Assembly (NCBI GenBank): GCA_028869495.1
Contig: JAGWRY010000172.1
Location: 1 to 10,625 of the forward strand
Length of the DNA stretch: 10,625 nucleotides
Reading direction: 5' to 3'
Origin: Elusimicrobiota bacterium
GTDB taxonomy: Bacteria > Elusimicrobiota > Elusimicrobia > UBA1565 > UBA9628
Shown here piece by piece: positions 6,252-10,625 of the stretch. The position numbers and the translations under genes were made by a program. The notes below the pieces were generated by a model that did no database searches, was not told the origin of the DNA, and was given only the letters and a program-made list of their open reading frames with translations. How positions within the stretch are numbered: the stretch's first letter is position 1; the number at the start of each line of letters is the position of its first letter.

Positions 6252-6685
6252 AGAGCGAGACCGGCGCTCCGCCCGTCCTGGTCCGCGGCGCGGCCGCGCT
6301 CGCGGGGGGGATCCTCTTCGGCCTGGGCCTGTGCGTGTCGCGCATGGTGCGCCCCGAGATCGTGCTGGATTTCCTGCACCTGCGCGACCTGGGCCTCCTG
6401 CTGGTGCTCGGCGGCGCGACCGGCGTCAGCCTCGTCGTCTTCCAGCTCGCCCCGCGCGCGCTGAAGGCGCCGCTCCTGGGCGGGCGCTTCGAGCCGCACC
6501 CGGGCCGCCTCGGCGCCGAGACCGTCGTCGGCGCCGCGATCTTCGGCGCGGGCTGGGGCCTGTGCGGCGTCTGCCCGGGCCCGGCGCTGGCGGGGCTGGG
6601 CGCGGGCCTCTGGCCGCTCGGCTGGGCCGTCCTGGGCCTGGCCGCCGGGGCCTGGCTGCACGGCCTCTACGCGTCGCGCCGCTAG
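6248..6685 (+). CDS. YeeE/YedE-family sulfur-compound transporter, second half
   Basis: Second half-subunit, 145 residues. It starts at a GTG (6248) that overlaps the first gene's stop. Hydrophobic segments lie near 14-31, 46-66, 92-106 and 120-140. GGILFGLGLCVSRMVRPEIV (20-39) and GAAIFGAGWGLCGVCPGPAL (95-114) are the family signatures, with C106 and C109 in the second (many relatives have GxxxFCPGPA, one cysteine). The two halves probably pair to form one pore; full-length relatives carry both in one chain. The separate genes are a common arrangement, not a frameshift. The TAG stop (6683-6685) overlaps the stop of the convergent OsmC gene within a shared CTAG. Confidence 0.86.
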   Translation: MKSETGAPPVLVRGAAALAGGILFGLGLCVSRMVRPEIVLDFLHLRDLGLLLVLGGATGVSLVVFQLAPRALKAPLLGGRFEPHPGRLGAETVVGAAIFGAGWGLCGVCPGPALAGLGAGLWPLGWAVLGLAAGAWLHGLYASRR

Positions 6686-7071
6686 ACCGCGGCGATCTCG
6701 AAGTCCGGCGGCTGGGCCAGGTGCTTCTTGACCGTGCACAGGTTCGCCGTCGCGATCAGGCTGTCGCGGTACTTCTCGGGGAAGCCCTTCGGCAGCTTGA
6801 TCGTCAGCGTGATCTTCGATACGCGGTGCGCGGCCTCGTCCCAGTGCGCGTCCTGGACGATCTCCAGGCCCTCCGTCGGCAGGCCGCGCTTGCGGCAGAA
6901 GCTGAGGACGAAGATGCCCGCGCAGGTCCCGAGCGAGGCCAGGAACAGGTCGAAGGGCGCGGGCGCGGTCCCGTCGCCGCCGGCCTCCTTGGGCTGGTCG
7001 GTCGCGACCGTGTAGCCGTCGAACTCGGCGGAGACCTTCTTGTTGCCGGGGAACCGGATCGTCATCGCCAT
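6682..7071 (-). CDS. OsmC-like peroxidase/hydrolase
   Basis: OsmC-family protein of 129 residues. These proteins reduce organic hydroperoxides through a pair of reactive cysteines; some subgroups act on persulfides or have unknown substrates. The nucleophile region is FDLFLASLGTCAGIFVLSFC (40-59), with C50 as the catalytic cysteine and C59 an extra one. The partner is C112 in ANLCTVKKHL, as in the YhfA-like subgroup (NxCxVKK). A good Shine-Dalgarno GGAGG (7081-7077) is 5 bases before the first ATG (7071); the second ATG, two codons later, is an alternative. It lies 25 bases downstream of the receiver-MBL gene on the same strand, so it is probably its operon partner. It converges on the YeeE pair, and a sulfur or redox theme is plausible. 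Family is sure; substrate is not. Confidence 0.9.
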   Translation of the reverse strand: MAMTIRFPGNKKVSAEFDGYTVATDQPKEAGGDGTAPAPFDLFLASLGTCAGIFVLSFCRKRGLPTEGLEIVQDAHWDEAAHRVSKITLTIKLPKGFPEKYRDSLIATANLCTVKKHLAQPPDFEIAAV

Positions 7072-7076
7072 CGCAG

Positions 7077-7081
7077 CCTCC
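7077..7081 (-). promoter_or_regulatory. Shine-Dalgarno of the OsmC-like gene
   Basis: GGAGG on the minus strand, 5 bases before the ATG at 7071 and 11 bases before the second ATG. It favours the first ATG. Notable because the promoter-proximal genes of the window lack such a site. Confidence 0.7.
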
Positions 7082-7096
7082 GTGCGGCGGGGGATG

Positions 7097-8368
7097 TCAG
7101 ACCGTCAGGCGCAGGCCTTCGCGCCCGACGAGGACCTTCGTCTTCCAGCCCTTCTCGGCGACGCGCGCGTCGGCGTCCTTGGCCATCTGGTCGAGGACCG
7201 CGTCGGCGTAGGAGTCGTCCTGGTGGACGAGGACCAGCTGCTTGACGCGGTTGCGGCCCGCGAAGTCCACGGCGGCCAGGAAGCTCGAGTGGCCGGTGTT
7301 GCGGTGCCGCGCGTAGTCCTCCTCGGTGTAGCGGGCGTCGTGGAACATCAGGTCCGCGCCGCGGCACAGGCCGCCGAGCTTCTCGTCGTAGTCCTGCAGG
7401 GCCGTGCCGTACTCGCCGTAGATCTCGCTGTCCGGGCAGTAGACGATCTTGCGGTCGTCGGTCTCCAGGACGAAGCCGAGCGTCGTGCCCGGGTGGTTCG
7501 CGTAGAACGCGCTCAGGCGCACGCCGGGCAGGATCTCGTAGGTCTGCTCGATCAGCTCGTAGAGCTCGATCGTGCACGGCGGGGCCTGCCCGCCGAAGCC
7601 GGGCTCGAACGCCTCGGCGAGCGCCGCCTCGAGCCTCTTCTCCGGCGAGTTCGCGGCGCCGACGTTCAGCGTGTACGACGCGTCGCGCGCGCACGGGAAG
7701 CCCGCCAGGCCCTCGACGTGGCCCGGGTGGAAGTGGGTCAGGAACAGGTACAGGCTCTTGAACCGGCCGGACTTCATCAGATCGTTGCCCAGCAGCGAGA
7801 GCCCCGTGCCCGCGTCGAAGACGATCATCTGCCCCGGGAGCTCGACCGACACGCAGCAGGTGTGCTTGCCGTAGCGCGTCGCGACCGGCGTGACGGCCGA
7901 CGAGCTCGAGCGGCAGCCCCAGATCGCCGCCTTGATCTCCGCGCGCGGCGGCGGCATCGGGGCGGCCGCTGGGCGCTCGATCTTCCGCGGCTCGACGCCC
8001 TCGCTCTTCAGGATCTCCCCGATCTTGGTCCCGAAGGTGTCCACGTCGTAGGGCTTCTCGATGAAGAGCTCGGCGCCGTACTGCATCGCGCGCGCCTTCT
8101 CGGCCTCGAACGACTTGCCGGAGACGACGACCGCGCGGATCTTCTCGGTCTCGGGGTCGGACTTCAGGCGGTGGAGGAGCGTCAGCCCGTCGATGCCCGG
8201 CATCAGGATGTCGAGCACGACCAGGGTCGGCTTCTCGCGCTTGATGACGTCCTGCGCCTTCAGGCTGTCCGAGACCAGCTCGGCCGTGAAGCCGGCGTCC
8301 TTCAGGAGCTCCAAAGACAGCGATCCCACGATCGGGTCGTCGTCCACCACGATGACTTGGCTCGCCAT
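7097..8368 (-). CDS. Response-regulator receiver domain fused to a metallo-beta-lactamase-fold domain
   Basis: Two-domain protein of 423 residues. Residues 4-120 are a CheY-like receiver with all key residues: acidic D9-D11, phospho-acceptor D53 (VVLDILMPGIDG), S83 and K105. A Pro-rich linker (131-142) leads to an MBL-fold domain (147-423) of the type annotated as PDEase-II-like or cyclic-nucleotide-phosphodiesterase-like: GCRSSSS, RYGKHTCCVSV, IVFDAGTGLSLLG, THFHPGHVEG (H212, H214, H217), NHPGTTLGFV (H292), YCPDSEI, MFHDARYTEEDY (D344), GHSS (H360) and LVHQDDSYAD (H382). The usual HxHxDH aspartate is Gly216. A phosphorylation-gated hydrolase is the natural reading; substrate unknown. The ATG at 8368-8366 is chosen because it opens the receiver domain and lies 8 bases after a -10 box; an in-frame extension upstream would run through the promoter and into rsmD. 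OsmC follows in the same operon. No histidine kinase is in the window. Confidence 0.88.
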   Translation of the reverse strand: MASQVIVVDDDPIVGSLSLELLKDAGFTAELVSDSLKAQDVIKREKPTLVVLDILMPGIDGLTLLHRLKSDPETEKIRAVVVSGKSFEAEKARAMQYGAELFIEKPYDVDTFGTKIGEILKSEGVEPRKIERPAAAPMPPPRAEIKAAIWGCRSSSSAVTPVATRYGKHTCCVSVELPGQMIVFDAGTGLSLLGNDLMKSGRFKSLYLFLTHFHPGHVEGLAGFPCARDASYTLNVGAANSPEKRLEAALAEAFEPGFGGQAPPCTIELYELIEQTYEILPGVRLSAFYANHPGTTLGFVLETDDRKIVYCPDSEIYGEYGTALQDYDEKLGGLCRGADLMFHDARYTEEDYARHRNTGHSSFLAAVDFAGRNRVKQLVLVHQDDSYADAVLDQMAKDADARVAEKGWKTKVLVGREGLRLTV

Positions 8369-8376
8369 GGGGGTGT

Positions 8377-8382
8377 ATTCTA
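8377..8382 (-). promoter_or_regulatory. -10 box of the receiver-MBL gene
   Basis: TAGAAT on the minus strand, ending 8 bases before the ATG (8368-8366). No Shine-Dalgarno and no -35. It directly abuts the divergent rsmD -10 box at 8383-8388. Confidence 0.65.
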
Positions 8383-8388
8383 TATAAT
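8383..8388 (+). promoter_or_regulatory. -10 box of rsmD
   Basis: Perfect TATAAT on the plus strand, ending 8 bases before the rsmD ATG at 8397. No Shine-Dalgarno, so leaderless translation is likely. The -35 region would lie inside the receiver-MBL coding sequence and shows no TTGACA-like hexamer at normal spacing. Confidence 0.7.
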
Positions 8389-8396
8389 ATCGCATC

Positions 8397-9008
8397 ATGC
8401 GCATCCTCGCCGGCGACAGCCGCGGCCGCCGCTTCAAGAGCGTCCCGAAGGACCTCCCGGTCAAGCCGATCTCCTCGCGGATCAAGAAGTCGGTCTTCGA
8501 CATCCTGCGCCCGCGCCTGGCCGGCGCGAAGGTCCTCGACCTCTACGCCGGCACCGGCTCGGTCGGCCTCGAGGCCCTGTCGCGCGGCGCCGAGACCTGC
8601 TTCTTCGTGGACCGGGACAGGCGCTGCCTGGCCGTCATCGAGCAGAACCTGAAGGCGCTGGGCTTCGAGTCCCGCGGACGGACCTCGTTCGGGGACGTCC
8701 TGCAGGACCTGTCCTGGATCCCGTTCCGCGCCGGCGTCGCCGCGTTCGACCTGGTCTACCTCGGTCCGCCCTACCGCGACGAGCGCGACGTCCCGCTCGC
8801 CTTCTCGACGCCGTCTCTGGCGCGCGTCGTCGAGGCCGGCCTGCTCGCGCCGGGCGGCTGGGCGCTCCTCCAGCACCACGTGAAGGAGCAGGTCGCCGTT
8901 CCCGCGGGCCTGGAGCGCTTCCGCCGCGAGAAGTACGGGGACACCTTCGTCGACTTCCACCGCCGCCCCGCGCCGGCGCCGGCCGCGCCGACGGACGCGG
9001 CCGCCTGA
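8397..9008 (+). CDS. rsmD: 16S rRNA guanine-N2 methyltransferase RsmD
   Basis: Methylates a guanine (G966 in E. coli numbering) of 16S rRNA in the small subunit, using S-adenosylmethionine. 203 residues, close to the usual 180-200. The start MRILAGDSRGRRF is the conserved N terminus, followed by KPISSRIKKSVFDIL (RNA-binding helix), LDLYAGTGSVGLEALSRGA (47-65, SAM motif I) and FFVDRD (69-74, motif II). Motif IV, normally DPPY, reads GPPY here (123-126, LVYLGPPYRD). The C terminus is a Pro/Ala tail of about 12 residues. The ATG is 8 bases after TATAAT with no Shine-Dalgarno. It is the first gene of a plus-strand run followed 7 bases later by the nuclease gene; rsmD is often next to coaD in other bacteria, but not here. 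Confidence 0.92.
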   Translation: MRILAGDSRGRRFKSVPKDLPVKPISSRIKKSVFDILRPRLAGAKVLDLYAGTGSVGLEALSRGAETCFFVDRDRRCLAVIEQNLKALGFESRGRTSFGDVLQDLSWIPFRAGVAAFDLVYLGPPYRDERDVPLAFSTPSLARVVEAGLLAPGGWALLQHHVKEQVAVPAGLERFRREKYGDTFVDFHRRPAPAPAAPTDAAA

Positions 9009-9015
9009 GGCCGCC

Positions 9016-9738
9016 GTGGAGATCTCCTACACGCGCTACCGGATCTACCGGGAGTGCCCGTGGAAGTACAAGCTGATCTTCGAGGGCGGCCGCCGCATCC
9101 CGCTGAACCCGAAGTCCTCGTACGGCCTGTCCCTGCACCGCGCGCTCGAGTCCTGGCTGTCGGGCGGCGAGCGCTCGCTCGAGTCGCTGTTCGACGCCCT
9201 GCGCGCGCGCTGGCTGCCGGGCGGCTATCCGGACGAGGACACCGAGGCGCGCTGGTACTCGAAGGCCGAGCGCACGCTCGCCCGCTTCCACCGCGACGAG
9301 GAGTCGCGCCGCGCCCGCACGATCGGCGTCGAGAAGGAGTTCGTCTGGGACCTGGGGCCGCACCAGGTCCGGGGCATGATCGACCGCATCGACCAGGGCC
9401 CCGACGGCGCCTACGAGCTGATCGACTACAAGACCGGGCCCGGCGTCCCGACCCCGGAGCAGGTCGCCGCCGACGGCCAGCTGCGCTTCTACGCGCTCGG
9501 CGCGCGCCGCGGCCTCGGGATCAAGCCCGCGGCGCTGACCGTGGACGCGGTGACGGCCGGCGCGCGCGTCGGCGCCCCGTACGACCCGTCCGGCGAGGCG
9601 GCGCTGGCCGCCGACGTCGCGGCCGCCGCGGAGGGCATCGAGGCCCGGCGCTTCGAGCCCGACACGTCCTATTGCGCGCGCTGCGACTTCAAGGCCGACT
9701 GCGCGCATTCGACCGCCCGCGCCCCGCGGAGCGAATGA
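9016..9738 (+). CDS. PD-(D/E)XK nuclease-family protein with Fe-S cysteines (RecB/Cas4-like)
   Basis: Stand-alone nuclease domain of 240 residues of the PDDEXK_1 family, related to the nuclease domains of RecB, AddB and Cas4. YTRYRIYRECPWKYKLIF (5-22) is the N-terminal motif with C14. GLSLHRALESW has the catalytic-region His41, GMIDRID supplies D123, and YELIDYKTG supplies D137 and K139. The motif order H-D-DxK is complete. C220, C223 and C229 (SYCARCDFKADC) with C14 form the four-cysteine iron-sulfur set of AddB and Cas4. A 5'-end-processing exonuclease role in repair is the likely class function; the exact job is unknown. No cas gene or CRISPR array is present. The start is GTG at 9016, chosen because the conserved N terminus begins immediately. 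It has only a weak ribosome site and is probably coupled to rsmD, seven bases upstream. Confidence 0.88.
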   Translation: MEISYTRYRIYRECPWKYKLIFEGGRRIPLNPKSSYGLSLHRALESWLSGGERSLESLFDALRARWLPGGYPDEDTEARWYSKAERTLARFHRDEESRRARTIGVEKEFVWDLGPHQVRGMIDRIDQGPDGAYELIDYKTGPGVPTPEQVAADGQLRFYALGARRGLGIKPAALTVDAVTAGARVGAPYDPSGEAALAADVAAAAEGIEARRFEPDTSYCARCDFKADCAHSTARAPRSE

Positions 9739-9746
9739 TATAGAAT
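9739..9746 (+). promoter_or_regulatory. -10 region of xylF
   Basis: TATAGAAT directly after the stop codon of the nuclease gene; TAGAAT at 9741-9746 is the likely -10. The ATG is 25 bases further, leaving a leader of about 18 nt that contains the Shine-Dalgarno. No -35 at normal spacing was recognised, and no operator-like palindrome was seen. Confidence 0.55.
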
Positions 9747-9757
9747 ACGCCCTCGAC

Positions 9758-9763
9758 AGGAGG
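9758..9763 (+). promoter_or_regulatory. Shine-Dalgarno of xylF
   Basis: Perfect AGGAGG, 8 bases before the ATG at 9772. It is the strongest ribosome-binding site in the window and fixes the start. Confidence 0.85.
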
Positions 9764-9771
9764 CCGCCCCG

Positions 9772-10625
9772 ATGAAGCTCTCCGTCCGCAGCTGGCTCGT
9801 CGTCGCCTCGTTCGCCGTCAGCGTCGCCGTCGGCCTGGTCCTGGCGCGCGGCGGCGCGAAGGCCGGCCCCGCCCGCCGGGGGCGTCCGCTGATCGGCGTG
9901 TCTCTCGACACGCTGAAGGAGGAGCGCTGGCAGCACGACCGCGACGAGTTCGTCGCGCGCGCCAAGGAGCGCGGCGCCGACGTCCTGATCCAGGCCGCCA
10001 ACAGCGACGACACGCGCCAGATGCAGGACGTCGAGGCGCTGATCAGCCGCCGCGTCGGCGCGCTGATCATCGCGCCCCACAACGGCGCGGCGATGGCGCG
10101 CGCGGTGCGCCTCGCGCACGACGCGGGGATCCCCGTGATCTCCTACGACCGGCTGATCACCGGCGCGCCGGTCGACCTCTACGTCGCCTTCGACGCGGTC
10201 CGCGTCGGCGAACTGCAGGCGACGGACCTGATGAAGGCGCTCAAAGGGGTCCGCCGCCCGATCCGCCTGGTCCGCATCCAGGGCGCGAAGACCGATCATA
10301 ATTCCTTCCTGGTGAAGCAGGGCCAGGACGAAGTCCTCAAGCCGTTGATCGCCAAGGGCGAGGTGAAGGTCTTGCTCGAGGACTGGGCCGAGGACTGGAA
10401 GCCCGAGAACGCGAAGAAGATCATGAACGCGGCGCTGACGCGCTTCGGCCACGGCATCGACGCGGTGCTGGCCGCCAACGACGGCACGGCCGGCGGGGCG
10501 ATCCAGGCGCTCAGCGAGGAGGGCCTGGCCGGCAAGGTCGCCGTCGCGGGCCAGGACGCCGAGCTCGTCGCCTGCCAGCGGATCGCGGCGGGCACGCAGA
10601 CGCTGACGATCTACAAGCCGGTCGC
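9772..10625 (+). CDS. xylF: D-xylose-type sugar ABC transporter substrate-binding protein (runs off right edge)
   Basis: Periplasmic or membrane-anchored sugar-binding protein of the XylF subgroup (Peripla_BP_4), which delivers a pentose to an XylGH-type ABC importer. 284 residues are visible; about 30-50 are missing. Residues 1-31 are a signal peptide or anchor (MKLSVRSW then a hydrophobic core). The mature part follows E. coli XylF closely from memory: LIGVSLDTLKEERWQHDRD (40-58), VISYDRLI (122-129), YVAFDAVRVGELQA (137-150), WAEDWKPENAKKIM (205-218), LAANDGTAGGAIQALSEEGL (233-252), AVAGQDAEL (257-265) and AAGTQTLTIYKP (272-283). The sugar-contacting Trp205, Asn236, Asp262 and Lys282 equivalents are present. 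At the Asn of the FDN motif this protein has Ala142, which may alter specificity. It has its own promoter and the best Shine-Dalgarno in the window. The permease and ATPase genes presumably follow beyond the edge. Confidence 0.92.
   Translation, partial: MKLSVRSWLVVASFAVSVAVGLVLARGGAKAGPARRGRPLIGVSLDTLKEERWQHDRDEFVARAKERGADVLIQAANSDDTRQMQDVEALISRRVGALIIAPHNGAAMARAVRLAHDAGIPVISYDRLITGAPVDLYVAFDAVRVGELQATDLMKALKGVRRPIRLVRIQGAKTDHNSFLVKQGQDEVLKPLIAKGEVKVLLEDWAEDWKPENAKKIMNAALTRFGHGIDAVLAANDGTAGGAIQALSEEGLAGKVAVAGQDAELVACQRIAAGTQTLTIYKPV

Noticed and set aside
5796..6685. A frameshift splitting one YeeE/YedE gene into two.
   Set aside because: The halves overlap by GTGA, each begins and ends sensibly, and two-gene versions of this transporter are common. 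There is no sign of a broken codon.
7097..7990. The MBL domain as a persulfide dioxygenase (ETHE1 type), suggested by the YeeE and OsmC neighbours.
   Set aside because: Its motifs (GCR, RYG, DAGTG, NHPG, HDA, GHSS) fit the PDEase-II-like group, and it lacks the ETHE1 pattern and the HxHxDH motif.
8357..8388. TTGGCT (8357-8362) as the -35 of rsmD.
   Set aside because: The spacing to TATAAT would be 20 bases, too long; it would fit only if TATATA at 8381-8386 were the -10, which is the poorer box.
9016..9738. A Cas4 protein of a CRISPR adaptation module.
   Set aside because: The motifs are Cas4-like, but no repeat array, cas1, cas2 or other cas gene is present, and the neighbours are rsmD and xylF. 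A general RecB/AddB-like nuclease is the safer call.
1..10625. tRNA or rRNA genes, insertion sequences, CRISPR arrays, attachment sites and riboswitches.
   Set aside because: I read all intergenic stretches (none over about 100 bases) and saw no cloverleaf, transposase, spaced repeats or conserved aptamer core.

Overview
The window is GC-rich bacterial chromosomal DNA. It is tightly packed with genes on both strands, and no gene-free stretch exceeds about 100 bases. RsmD, an XylF-type sugar-binding protein and a BCP/PrxQ peroxiredoxin mark it as bacterial. DNA topoisomerase VI, the archaeal and plant type IIB enzyme that occurs only sporadically in bacteria, is the most distinctive content. 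The phylum cannot be fixed from this window. An uncultured GC-rich lineage such as an Elusimicrobiota-like bacterium would fit, but that is only a guess.

Layout from left to right. (1) The N-terminal part of topoisomerase VI subunit A lies on the minus strand and runs off the left edge. (2) A plus-strand pair follows: an exported calpain-family cysteine protease and, one base later, a small exported protein of unknown family. (3) Topoisomerase VI subunit B is on the minus strand. Its intact GHKL ATPase core ends in a histone-H1-like Lys/Ala/Pro tail. The protease pair therefore sits between the two subunit genes, which in archaea are usually adjacent. (4) An exported peroxiredoxin (minus) diverges from a GNAT acetyltransferase (plus). 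(5) Two overlapping plus-strand genes encode the halves of a YeeE/YedE sulfur-compound transporter, and they converge on an OsmC-like peroxidase. (6) The OsmC gene is downstream of a two-component receiver domain fused to a metallo-beta-lactamase-fold domain (minus). (7) Diverging from that gene are rsmD, a PD-(D/E)XK nuclease with an Fe-S cysteine set, and the start of xylF, which runs off the right edge.

Expression signals are unusually readable because the -10 boxes are nearly the only AT-rich islands. Six gene starts (top6A, top6B, peroxiredoxin, yeeE, rsmD, receiver-MBL) lie only 6 to 9 bases after a TATAAT-like box and have no Shine-Dalgarno sequence, which predicts leaderless or nearly leaderless mRNAs. 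Genes with a leader or inside an operon (xylF, osmC) do have a clear GGAGG. The two topoisomerase VI genes share an almost identical promoter-plus-start segment. The rsmD and receiver-MBL genes fire in opposite directions from two directly abutting -10 boxes.

Several genes share a thiol, peroxide or sulfur theme (BCP peroxiredoxin, OsmC, YeeE pair). The best candidates for undescribed biology are the protease plus small-partner cassette between the topoisomerase VI genes, the receiver-MBL fusion with an altered metal motif, and the leaderless promoter architecture.
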